From contig UQTI01000013.1 of NCBI GenBank assembly GCA_900543975.1, forward strand, positions 1-49,705: DNA of 49,705 bases. Reading direction: 5' to 3'. Each line of letters opens with the position of its first letter. Within the stretch, counting starts at the first letter, position 1. The notes under the pieces were generated by a model that saw only the letters and a list, made by a program, of their open reading frames with translations, was not told where the DNA came from and made no database searches. The position numbers and the translations under genes are program-made. Positions 32,573-40,341 of the stretch are shown one piece after another. The stretch is from an uncultured Prevotella sp. (GTDB lineage: Bacteria > Bacteroidota > Bacteroidia > Bacteroidales > Bacteroidaceae).

Positions 32573-33247
32573 ATGAAGAAATCATTTGTTGGCGTGGCTA
32601 TGGCCGTGCTTCTTGTTACAAGTTGTGGTGGTGTGGGAACAAACACAGGCTCATCGTCGGCCTCGTCTTCCAATTCTTCTGCCAGCGCCTCCAACGGCGG
32701 AAGCGTGCTGGGAAGCATCATCGGATCAGCCGCCAATGGCGAAACCTTAGGCAACGTCATCACAAGCGTGCTGGGCATCGACAAGCTGTCGCAGAAGAGC
32801 CTTGTGGGAACATGGAAATATAAAGGTCCGGGTTGCGCTTTCACCAGCCACAACACGTTGGCAAAGGCTGGCGGCGAGGTTGCGGCAGCGCAGATCAAGG
32901 AGAAGCTTGCTTCACACTATTCGAAGCTGGGCTTCAACTCTTCCAATACCTACATCACGTTTAATGCCGACGGCACGTTTGCCGCAAAGATCGACGGCAA
33001 GAGCATGAACGGCAACTACACTTACGACGAGAGCACAGCCCAGATCAAGCTTCAGGGTCTGCTTCTCAACTTCACGGCTTATGCCAAGCGCAATGCCGAC
33101 GGCATCGGCATCCTCTTCGAGTCGAAGAAAATTCTGACCATCATCCAGACCATGGCCTCAATGAGCACCAACGAGACCGTGGGCGCCATCGGCAACATCA
33201 GCAAAAACTATGATGGTGTGCGTGTGGGCTTCGATCTGCAGAAGTAA
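32573..33247 (+). CDS. DUF4923-type lipoprotein
   Basis: A 224-residue lipoprotein (lipobox VTSC within VLLVTSCGG). A Ser/Asn/Gly-rich linker follows (residues 20-45), then a domain with SLVGTWKYKGPGCAFTS, YITFNADGTFAAKIDGKSMNGNYTYD and a C-terminal GVRVGFDLQK. The sequence fits the DUF4923 family (lipocalin-like beta fold, Bacteroidota only) as I remember it; its function is unknown. It stands alone downstream of the ATP synthase operon. Confidence 0.8.
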   Translation: MKKSFVGVAMAVLLVTSCGGVGTNTGSSSASSSNSSASASNGGSVLGSIIGSAANGETLGNVITSVLGIDKLSQKSLVGTWKYKGPGCAFTSHNTLAKAGGEVAAAQIKEKLASHYSKLGFNSSNTYITFNADGTFAAKIDGKSMNGNYTYDESTAQIKLQGLLLNFTAYAKRNADGIGILFESKKILTIIQTMASMSTNETVGAIGNISKNYDGVRVGFDLQK

Positions 33248-33346
33248 ATAGAGGAGCTTGCGCAAAGGCTCGTTTTACATCGCGCTTCGCGCTTGTTTTT
33301 TTACATCCTTGCGCCTCCGTAGGCTCTTAGGCGCTTCGCGCTTACC

Positions 33347-33428
33347 GTCGCCACGCTCGACTTTTTCGCTTGCCATAGCGTCAAAATCGAGCGCGACGAC
33401 GTCAAGCGACAAAGTTGAGCGTGGCGAC
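33347..33428. repeat. Long GC-rich inverted repeat
   Basis: Arms 33347-33372 (GTCGCCACGCTCGACTTTTT...) and 33403-33428 (...AGTTGAGCGTGGCGAC) match over 24 of 26 positions, with a 30-nt loop that itself contains CGTC/GACG. It is surrounded by short GCTTCGCGCTT-type repeats at 33280-33345 and a C/T-rich tract at 33455-33515. No gene is supported in 33248-33673. Confidence 0.65.
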
Positions 33429-33528
33429 GCTCGCTTGAGGCTTCATTTTTCGTTTCCATTCACCCTTTTCCTTTATTTAACCCTTTTCCCTTTTCCCCTT
33501 TCCCTTTTCCCTTCAACGGCGCCAGCCC

Positions 33529-33553
33529 TTTTTCCTGACGAAGTCAGGAAAAA
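33529..33553. repeat. Perfect hairpin TTTTTCCTGAC/GTCAGGAAAAA
   Basis: An 11-bp perfect stem with a GAA loop. Part of it, TGACGAAGTCAGGAAAA, is repeated at 33601-33617. The T run is on the 5' side on both strands, so it is not a normal terminator. Confidence 0.6.
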
Positions 33554-33615
33554 TACAAAATATTGTTTATCAACCAGTTATAAAATACATCTTTTTTGAG
33601 TGACGAAGTCAGGAA

Positions 33616-33649
33616 AACGGCGTGCAAACACATTGTGTTGCACGCCGTT
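33616..33649 (-). terminator. Terminator of the minus-strand secreted protein and small ORF
   Basis: AACGGCGTGCAA (33616-33627) pairs with TTGCACGCCGTT (33638-33649), and CAC/GTG extends it inward. Read on the minus strand the stem is followed by TTTTCC, fitting termination 25 bp after the small ORF stop. Confidence 0.7.
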
Positions 33650-33673
33650 AATCATTCATAATGCCCACATTAA

Positions 33674-33874
33674 TCATTCATATTGCTCCCATAAATCATA
33701 TTTCTTTGAGCGCATGTTGTCATACGATTCTGTGTTGTTTTTCAATGTAGGTCCCGTTGTTTCTCCTTCCAATTCCAGTTTTACTTCGTTCTCGCCCCCT
33801 GGTGAACCGGCCATGAGATGAAGAGAGTCTATTCTCTTCACCATTATTTTAGGTGTAATATATTTCTTCGACAT
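33674..33874 (-). CDS. Small peptide of unknown function downstream of a secreted protein
   Basis: A 66-residue product if started at MSKKYITPKIMVKRID; the frame allows 9 more residues from ATG 33901. It has a basic N-terminal half, then LHLMAGSPGGENEVKLELEG, and an acidic tail ending DLWEQYE. Short proteins of this build (MxKKYIxP, then an LMAGS-like hinge) recur in Prevotella and Bacteroides as far as I remember. Their role is unknown. It follows the secreted protein gene and precedes a terminator, supporting real expression. The GG after the hinge recalls double-glycine leaders, but no exporter is nearby. Confidence 0.55.
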   Translation of the reverse strand: MSKKYITPKIMVKRIDSLHLMAGSPGGENEVKLELEGETTGPTLKNNTESYDNMRSKKYDLWEQYE

Positions 33875-33974
33875 AAGGCTTTTGGTGTTAAAGGGTTTCA
33901 TTTAATGTTTTGTTCTTTCTTTTTGATGATATGTTTGTTTTGCGGCTTTGTTCTTTAAAAGCTTATAAGCCAGC

Positions 33975-35288
33975 CTATTTTACCATAATCCGTCTCTTGT
34001 TAATGATATACACCCCTTTAGGCAGCTGAGATGCGTTTTTAACCTTAGCCACCTTTTGTCCAGAGATGGAGAAGACCACATGTTCTGTTTCAGCTTCCTG
34101 TCTTTTAACGGGTTGCACGGCTGTGGCTTCATCATGGTTGGTTATCTTTGCTTCAGTCTCAACGTTGCCCTTTTTACCGGGAAAGACGAAATAGGCTCTA
34201 TAACATTTCATGGTGCCTGTGTCGTTGGGGCTCACAAGATCCAATCCCTTTACGCCACTTAAGAACTTGATGTTTTTGTCTGCCAGCTCTTCCGAATTGG
34301 CTGTAAAAGGCGAAAACACGCCTTTGAACGTGAATGTTTTGTTGGCATCAGAGTCAAGCATATAGCTTACATCGACAGGGGTTGTCTGCTCTATCAGCTT
34401 GTTGTTGAACGTCAAGTCGGCAGCTGTGATGTTTTCAGTTGGCTTTATGAGATAAGGCTTGCCTGCTTCTGTCGTGGTGACCTTTTTAAACTTCAGATTT
34501 ATCGTCTTGTCTTGCTGTTCTACCCCATCGAAACCTTGAAACACAGCTCTCTTAAACTGGTTCTTTATGTCGTCTGCCGTCAACGAAAATGGCAAGCAGA
34601 TAGTGTACCAACCGCCATCGGCATCAAATGATCTGTCAATTTTGATGCTTGGAATGACCTTACCCGTTATGTCTTTGTCTTTAACGGTCTCTGATAACGA
34701 TTTGGAGGTTTCTAAGGTGAGAGAAGAGGTGATGGATAAGGGGAGCTGTTTGTAGATGTAGACATATATAAACTGACTATCAGCAAATTTGATATTATTA
34801 TCTACAATACCTAGATTCTTGGCAGGATTTTGTCTGCGAACATTGGCTTTTCCTTCTTTATTGTTAATTTTTATTTTCATTTCAGTCTTTGACTTATTTT
34901 GTAGACAAGGTCTTGAACTTTCACCGGCAATTGAAAGGTATCCATTTATAGGGTCATTATATGGCACCAGCTGAAATTGGTATCCTTTTGAAATTTTAAA
35001 TAACCTAAAAGTTGCTACATTCTCGTTAATGATAAAGAAATCACCATAAGGTTGCATCTCGACCATGTTTTTTGCGTCCGCTTTCAATTTATAAAAATCC
35101 TTACATAAAGCAGTTCCTTTTTCTTTATCAGCGATAATAAACAATGTTCCGTCAGTAGTCAATTCCGACACGTTCGTAACAAGCTTATAGACATTGCTCG
35201 TGTTTGCGTTATCGTCAGCATAGGTTGGTAGGCTGATGAAAACAGCTATTAAGGTGACTATCAGGTTTTCTATTCGTTTCTTTTTCAT
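33975..35288 (-). CDS. Secreted protein with C-terminal sorting-like tail
   Basis: A 437-residue protein with a signal peptide (VTLIAVFISLPTYA). I do not recognise a catalytic domain. Residues 30-180 look like a beta-trefoil or lectin-like unit (ADKEKGTALCKDFYKL, PINGYLSIAGE). Residues 215-370 contain WYTICLPFSLTADDI, a sequence common in Prevotella surface proteins. The last 35 residues, VVFSISGQKVAKVKNASQ then LPKGVYIINKRRIMVK, match the short C-terminal module typical of Prevotella extracellular proteins. Whether it is type IX secreted or simply surface-exposed is uncertain. Confidence 0.75.
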   Translation of the reverse strand: MKKKRIENLIVTLIAVFISLPTYADDNANTSNVYKLVTNVSELTTDGTLFIIADKEKGTALCKDFYKLKADAKNMVEMQPYGDFFIINENVATFRLFKISKGYQFQLVPYNDPINGYLSIAGESSRPCLQNKSKTEMKIKINNKEGKANVRRQNPAKNLGIVDNNIKFADSQFIYVYIYKQLPLSITSSLTLETSKSLSETVKDKDITGKVIPSIKIDRSFDADGGWYTICLPFSLTADDIKNQFKRAVFQGFDGVEQQDKTINLKFKKVTTTEAGKPYLIKPTENITAADLTFNNKLIEQTTPVDVSYMLDSDANKTFTFKGVFSPFTANSEELADKNIKFLSGVKGLDLVSPNDTGTMKCYRAYFVFPGKKGNVETEAKITNHDEATAVQPVKRQEAETEHVVFSISGQKVAKVKNASQLPKGVYIINKRRIMVK

Positions 35289-35323
35289 TCGTTTATTTTT
35301 TTTGGTTTTAAGTTATATGTTGG

Positions 35324-35351
35324 CAAAGGTAGATAAATAATCTTAAACAAA
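35324..35351 (-). promoter_or_regulatory. Promoter of the secreted-protein gene
   Basis: On the minus strand, TTTG (35351-35348), a 16-bp spacer and TACCTTTG (35331-35324), 36 bp before the ATG. The spacing is slightly short of the consensus. Confidence 0.5.
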
Positions 35352-35834
35352 GACGGTTTTTTGAAATTTTTTTAATAGAAAAAGAGTGGATTCAATAATT
35401 TCACCTTTTAATAATAAAGATTATGTTAATTGTTTGCCTAAAAAACTTTGCTGTTATATATTTTGGTTGTGTGGCGTTGATACTGCATGAGCTTTTCTAT
35501 CTTGTCATTTATTGTGTCTAAATGCCATACATAGGCATGCTAAATACGTCACAAACGATGGCTAACTATGGTATTTATTACTTTTTCTACGCCGTTTATA
35601 CCCTCTTCTACGCCACACGCCAGTTTTACAAGTACAGAAGATAACATTGGTACATTGGGCTTTTGAAAGACTTTTGTCCTTAACGAGAGCAAAATGGCAA
35701 CAAAAAGACTGCTAAAATCTTGGTTTTGCAGCTTTATAATGTAGCTTTTCTGATCTTTTGCCAATTTTTGTTCTTTACTGTGAAACTGTAAAGTGTTGAT
35801 AATAAGCCTTTTAGGAGAATGTCAACAGGCTGTC

Positions 35835-36043
35835 TATTCCAATTCCAGTTATTCCAATTAAATTTTTTCGTGTTTCCAATCTCTTATATTTATATATATA
35901 TTATATATAATATATTAATAATCAATAAGTTATAAATCTCTTAAAAAGAGGGTTCGCATTTGCAATATCATTTTTTTTTTAATTGGAATAACTGGAATTG
36001 GAATAACTGGAATTGGAATAACTGGAATTAGAATAACTGGAAC
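35835..36043. repeat. 27-bp inverted repeat merged with a 15-bp tandem array
   Basis: Arms 35835-35861 and 35979-36005 are perfect inverted repeats separated by 117 AT-rich bases. The right arm continues into four 15-bp units TGGAATAACTGGAAT (35984, 35999, 36014, and a variant at 36029). The left arm carries about 1.7 units in opposite orientation. Confidence 0.8.
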
Positions 36044-36165
36044 AGTTGAATCTTTTGTCTCTCCATTTCTCGGATGAGCGAAAAATGTCATATAAAAAGT
36101 TTTATGTCTTTAGCATGAAAAAAATCTGCCAAGAATTGTTTTCTGCAAAAAATGTAAAAACGAAA

Positions 36166-36242
36166 AAAAGAAAACAGCAGAACATTTTATGTATTTAAAT
36201 AACTATTCAAACATATATAATAATGTAAAGCTGTTTTCTTTT
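36166..36242 (-). terminator. Terminator of the feoAB-carbonic anhydrase operon
   Basis: AAAAGAAAACAGC (36166-36178) and GCTGTTTTCTTTT (36230-36242) are a perfect 13-bp inverted repeat. On the minus strand the second arm runs into a T tract (TTTTCTTTTTTTCG), 38 bp after the carbonic anhydrase stop. ACATT/AATGT adds an inner stem. Confidence 0.65.
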
Positions 36243-36279
36243 ATATATACTTATCTTTTATAATGAGGCTCAATGAGGC

Positions 36280-36825
36280 TCATTTAACCTCTGTCAGCTT
36301 TCCTGTTACAGAGTCGATAATGTAGCCATGTAAGTTGACGTCTTGTGGAATGAGAGGGTGGTTGCGTATGGTGTTTACTGTGTTACGAACAGAGTCTTCG
36401 GTATCGTGGAACCCCTCAAGCCAATGGTCGAGGTCTATGCCGCAAAGGCCAATGGTGTTGATAACATCTTGGTGGATGCCACGTTTAACCATGAGGTCTT
36501 TCATCTGCTTGCCGTTCATGTGACAGGCGCCACAGTTGGAATGGGCGATGACCATTATCTCTTCTACGCCAAGCTCGTAGACGGCAACGAGGAGAGAGCG
36601 CATGGCAGAGTCGAACGGGCTGATAACGAGACCGCCCGCATTTTTTATAATTTTAGCATCGCCGTTCTTGAGTCCTAACGCTGCGGGCAACAGTTCGGTC
36701 AAACGGGTGTCCATGCATGAAAGGATGGCCAGCTTCTTATCAGGATATTTGCTTGTCACAAATTGCTCATACTGGCGGTTTGCTACAAACAGGCGGTTAA
36801 ATTCTAATAGCTGCTCTATGATCAT
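36280..36825 (-). CDS. Beta-class carbonic anhydrase
   Basis: Converts CO2 and water to bicarbonate in the cytoplasm. The 181-residue protein has the zinc ligands Cys37 in CMDTR (with the Asp-Arg dyad), His95 and Cys98 in HSNCGACH. Also conserved are KNAGG and the VYELGVEEIMVIAHSNCG strand. It lies 15 bp after the unknown membrane-anchored gene and ends the feoAB transcript. A link to iron uptake may be growth in CO2-rich anaerobic sites, which is inference. Confidence 0.93.
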   Translation of the reverse strand: MIIEQLLEFNRLFVANRQYEQFVTSKYPDKKLAILSCMDTRLTELLPAALGLKNGDAKIIKNAGGLVISPFDSAMRSLLVAVYELGVEEIMVIAHSNCGACHMNGKQMKDLMVKRGIHQDVINTIGLCGIDLDHWLEGFHDTEDSVRNTVNTIRNHPLIPQDVNLHGYIIDSVTGKLTEVK

Positions 36826-36840
36826 GATTGATTTTAATGT

Positions 36841-37485
36841 TTAGTTGCTATAATCTTTTTCCATTATCTCATAATCGTCCATGCACCAAATGATCTTGCC
36901 TGTGAAGTCGAAATAATGGTTACGACATTTCCAGCGACGTTGCTCAAAGGTTGCTTTTGAGTTGCAACAATAATCGGCTTTGCCAACCACTATACAACCC
37001 TTGCGCTTCTCTACTCTGAATCCTTCAAAGAGCTTCCTTGTTTGGCGGTTTAGCGTGTTTATGACCCACAGCTGCTGGCCGTCACACACATAGTTGGTAG
37101 CGCGTGCCCCCATGTCAAGAACAACAAAAATGCGGCTCTTGGCAGGACTGAGATAGATGTCTTTTATCTTTTCGTAGCCATTGTCGAAGGGAATGTCGCT
37201 ACTGAGTTTTTGGGCTTTGTCGTAACAGTAGATACGTCCGTTGTATGTGAAGAAAATAGTGTTCTGACGACCACTATAGTTGGCTATCAACTTAGCCGAC
37301 TTAGGTATGGTCGCGAGCATTTCTTCATCATCGTTTGGTAGGTTGACAAAAGTCACTTTATCTTTGAGCATGCTCTTTATGGAGTCCTCGTCCCAACTGT
37401 GTATGGCTATGAGCAGAAGGGCGAGGACCATGAAGAGAGCCAGACCTGTCAATATTTTCTTGTTCTTTTTTATTCGGTCTATCAT
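36841..37485 (-). CDS. Membrane-anchored protein of unknown function in the feoAB operon
   Basis: A 214-residue protein with one N-terminal membrane segment (residues 10-29, ILTGLALFMVLALLLIAIHS). The extracytoplasmic remainder seems beta-rich, with short repeats of the type GRIYCYDKAQKLSSD, KSRIFVVLDMG and QQLWVINTLNRQTRKL, recalling beta-propeller blades but too few for a full propeller. Several Cys are present near the end (VGKADYCCNSKATFEQRRWKC). I do not recognise a family. It sits 49 bp downstream of feoAB and 15 bp upstream of the carbonic anhydrase. Confidence 0.7.
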   Translation of the reverse strand: MIDRIKKNKKILTGLALFMVLALLLIAIHSWDEDSIKSMLKDKVTFVNLPNDDEEMLATIPKSAKLIANYSGRQNTIFFTYNGRIYCYDKAQKLSSDIPFDNGYEKIKDIYLSPAKSRIFVVLDMGARATNYVCDGQQLWVINTLNRQTRKLFEGFRVEKRKGCIVVGKADYCCNSKATFEQRRWKCRNHYFDFTGKIIWCMDDYEIMEKDYSN

Positions 37486-37534
37486 ATAATGTTATTGTAG
37501 ATTAGGTAAGCAGGACATGTGCTCTTGCGGTTCT

Positions 37535-40078
37535 TTATGTAAAGAGCTGTCCTATTTGGTAAAAGGCAGCCGACACTATCCATGCTACGCCTGTGGTGTA
37601 GACGGCTACAAAGACGGCCCATTTCCATGTGCCTGTTTCGTTGCGTATGGCTGCGATGGTGGCCAGGCAAGGGAAATAGAGCAGAACGAAAAGCAAGAAA
37701 CTGTATGCAACGAGGGGTGTTATGCCGTCGGCTGTCATCTCGCTTCGCAAATCTTTATATTGTTGGTCGCTGTTGGGCGTGTCGGAACCGTTGTTGTAGA
37801 GAATGCCCATGGTCGATGCCACAATTTCTTTGGCTCCTATGCCAGACACCAAACCGACGTCGAGCTTCCAGTCGAAGCCTTGAGCACGGAAAACGGGTTC
37901 TATGGTTTTGCCGATGTGTCCTATGAAGCTTTGCTCCTGTTGCTCTTGGGGCGTGAGGTTTTCGTTGTGTGGAAAATAGCCTAAAGCCCACACTATGATG
38001 CTGGCTGTGAGGATGATACCTCCCATTTTCTTTAGATATTCCTTGCCTTTCTCCCATGTGTGGCGGGCTATTGCCTTGGCTGTGGGGAAGCGGTAGGGTG
38101 GCAGTTCCATGACGAAAGGTGTGTCTTCGCCCTTGAAGAGGGTCTTGCTGAACAGACGGCTCATAATTATGGCCATGACTATGCCTACCACATATAAGGA
38201 TATAAGAACGGTAGAACGTAGATGGGCGGCAAACATGGTCCCTACAATCATGATATAGATGGGCAGACGGGCTGAGCAACTTATGAACGGCAGGATCAGC
38301 ATGGTTATCAGTCGGCTTCGTCGGCTCTCTATTGTTCGTGTGGCCATGACAGCAGGAACGTTGCAGCCAAAGCCCATGATGAGGGGTATGAACGATTTTC
38401 CGTGCAGTCCCATCTTGTGCATGAGCTTGTCCATGATGAATGCTGCGCGTGCCATGTAGCCACTATCCTCCATTAGAGATATAAAGAAATAGAGAATGAG
38501 AATTTGTGGCAAGAACACGATGACGGAACCTACACCTCCTATCACACCATCTACGAGCATGGCTTTCAGAGGTCCGTCTGTCATGTTGTCTGAGAGCATA
38601 TTTCCTAACATGCCGACACCTGTCTCGATCCAGTCCATAGGATACTGGCCGATGGAGAACGTTGCTTCAAACATCAGCCAGATTATGAGAATGAAGAGAG
38701 GGAAGCCCAGAATGCGGTTTGTCAGCAGACGGTCTATGATGTGTGTCATCTGATAGGTGTCGCGCTTGTTTCCCGTTGTGTAGCCTGCCTCTTGCAAGGC
38801 TCCATGAATGAAGCCATATTTTGCGTCCATGATGGCTGTCTCGCTGTCCTCGTGTGTGTATTCGAGCACCTCTTGGGCTGCCTTGTCGCGTGCGGCTATA
38901 ATGTTGGCATAGTTAGGCAGAACCGTAACTACATGTTCTGCCGTCTCGTCTTTTTCAAGCAGCTTTATGGCGAGATAGCGTGTAGAGTAGCGTTGGCGCA
39001 AGGTGTCAACCTGTTTGAGCTCCTTCTGTATCTCCGTTATGCCTTTCTCTATATAAGGGCCGTGGTTTATGTGAATGTGCCTGAACACGTTGTTTCGTGG
39101 CTTTACGCCGTTGGCAAAATCTTCCTCATGGTTGGCTGTCGCTTCGTCGGCACTTGCTTTCTCATATTCTGCGTGCCAAGCCTTTATTTGTTGTGCCACC
39201 TCAGGATTGAGATTGCCTTCGTGGTCAAGGAAGTCGCTTCCCTCATAGAGGTTTATTATAACATGGAAGAGAAGCTCAACGCCACGTCCGCTCTTGAAGG
39301 ATGTGGGGATCATGGGTACACCAAAGAGTTGTCCGAGCTTGCCATAGTCGACGTTGTCGCCACGCTTCTCTGTCTCGTCAAACATGTTGAGCGCACAGAC
39401 CATGCGTGGGTGCATGTCGATGAGTTGCGTGGTGAGGTAGAGGTTACGCTCCAGGTTGCTTGTGTCGATGACGTTTATAATGACGTCAGGGGTCTTCTCT
39501 ATGAGTTGCTTGCGCACATAAAGCTCTTCTGGCGAATAGGCCGAGAGCGAGTAGGTGCCAGGCAAGTCGACGAGGTTAAACTGATAACCTTCAAATGTGG
39601 CGTGGCCTTCTTTGGCATCAACGGTAACGCCTGAATAGTTGCCGACATGTTCGTGGGCTCCTGATGCGAAATTGAAGAGAGAGGTCTTGCCGCAATTCGG
39701 GTTTCCGACAAGCGCCACATTTATGATGCGACGCTTCTTCATGGCTGCATCGTGGAGCTGCTCGTCCGTGATATTGTCCTCACATTCGGTCGGCTCTATA
39801 TCGGGTGTTGCGCCTGCCTTTGCTGCTTCGCTGTCTTTCAGCTTCTTGGCCTCTTCTTCCGATATTACCTCGATCATGTCGGCTTCAGAATGGCGCAAAG
39901 ACACCTCATAGCCCATGATTTTATATTTAACAGGATCTTGTAGAGGGGCGTTGAGGAGCACATCGACAACTTTGCCCTTTATAAAACCCATCTCCACGAT
40001 GCGCTTTCTGAAGCCACCATGTCCGGTAACTTTCACTATGACACCGCGTTCACCTGTTTTAAGATCTGATAGTTTCAT
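37535..40078 (-). CDS. feoB: Ferrous iron transporter, FeoA-FeoB fusion
   Basis: An 847-residue protein. Residues 1-75 are a FeoA-like SH3 domain (LSDLKTGERGVIVKVTGHGG, DMIEVI). Residues 115-280 are a G-protein domain with G1 GNPNCGKTS (125-133), LVDLPGTYSLSAYSPEE and NMFDETEKRGD. The C-terminal half is the polytopic FeoB channel with gate motifs (GFGCNVPAVMATRTIESRRSR, PFISCSARLPIY). It takes up Fe2+ across the inner membrane. FeoA-FeoB fusions are typical of Bacteroidota. A 17-bp palindrome lies about 85 bp upstream. Confidence 0.96.
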   Translation of the reverse strand: MKLSDLKTGERGVIVKVTGHGGFRKRIVEMGFIKGKVVDVLLNAPLQDPVKYKIMGYEVSLRHSEADMIEVISEEEAKKLKDSEAAKAGATPDIEPTECEDNITDEQLHDAAMKKRRIINVALVGNPNCGKTSLFNFASGAHEHVGNYSGVTVDAKEGHATFEGYQFNLVDLPGTYSLSAYSPEELYVRKQLIEKTPDVIINVIDTSNLERNLYLTTQLIDMHPRMVCALNMFDETEKRGDNVDYGKLGQLFGVPMIPTSFKSGRGVELLFHVIINLYEGSDFLDHEGNLNPEVAQQIKAWHAEYEKASADEATANHEEDFANGVKPRNNVFRHIHINHGPYIEKGITEIQKELKQVDTLRQRYSTRYLAIKLLEKDETAEHVVTVLPNYANIIAARDKAAQEVLEYTHEDSETAIMDAKYGFIHGALQEAGYTTGNKRDTYQMTHIIDRLLTNRILGFPLFILIIWLMFEATFSIGQYPMDWIETGVGMLGNMLSDNMTDGPLKAMLVDGVIGGVGSVIVFLPQILILYFFISLMEDSGYMARAAFIMDKLMHKMGLHGKSFIPLIMGFGCNVPAVMATRTIESRRSRLITMLILPFISCSARLPIYIMIVGTMFAAHLRSTVLISLYVVGIVMAIIMSRLFSKTLFKGEDTPFVMELPPYRFPTAKAIARHTWEKGKEYLKKMGGIILTASIIVWALGYFPHNENLTPQEQQEQSFIGHIGKTIEPVFRAQGFDWKLDVGLVSGIGAKEIVASTMGILYNNGSDTPNSDQQYKDLRSEMTADGITPLVAYSFLLFVLLYFPCLATIAAIRNETGTWKWAVFVAVYTTGVAWIVSAAFYQIGQLFT

Positions 40079-40160
40079 CGTTTAATTCGATTTATGTTTA
40101 TTATGCGATATGGGCTCAACATATTCTTGTTTTATTTTTTATAAGCCCTTTACATCTACA

Positions 40161-40177
40161 TAATGTTCAAAACATTA
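40161..40177. promoter_or_regulatory. Perfect 7-3-7 palindrome between feoAB and the phytase-like gene
   Basis: TAATGTT-CAA-AACATTA lies about 85 bp from the feoAB start and 165 bp from the divergent gene. Its position suggests an operator for iron- or oxygen-dependent control, with no regulator identified. Confidence 0.4.
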
Positions 40178-40291
40178 CAAAATTAATATTTTTTCTTTAT
40201 ATAATGTGTAGTGATAAAGAGAAAGATGTGTTGTTTAGCATAAAATACCTAAAAAAGGGGACTGTAATGTGCGTTTTTTATAATATTTCCG

Positions 40292-40299
40292 TATATTTG
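40292..40299 (+). promoter_or_regulatory. -7 element of the phytase-like gene
   Basis: TATATTTG at 40292-40299 with only a T-rich -33. It favours ATG 40342 over the longer frame beginning at 40204. Confidence 0.5.
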
Positions 40300-40341
40300 T
40301 CGCCTAAAAAAGACGGTTATTGCCGATTTAAACAGAAAACT

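Larger units (their letters stand above)
35352..36279. other. Gene-poor, repeat-bearing gap
   Basis: The only frame of note is a 71-residue one on the minus strand (35549-35764, MAKDQKSYIIKLQNQDFSSL...), of unclear status and possibly a repeated genomic remnant. The right half holds a 27-bp inverted repeat, a 15-bp tandem array and the terminator of the carbonic anhydrase operon. Composition is strongly AT-rich at 35880-35940. Confidence 0.5.

Noticed and set aside
35549..35764. 71-residue minus-strand frame in the repeat gap
   Set aside because: It has no promoter, no recognised domain and an internal GVE duplication. It may be a repeated genomic remnant, so it was not listed as a gene.
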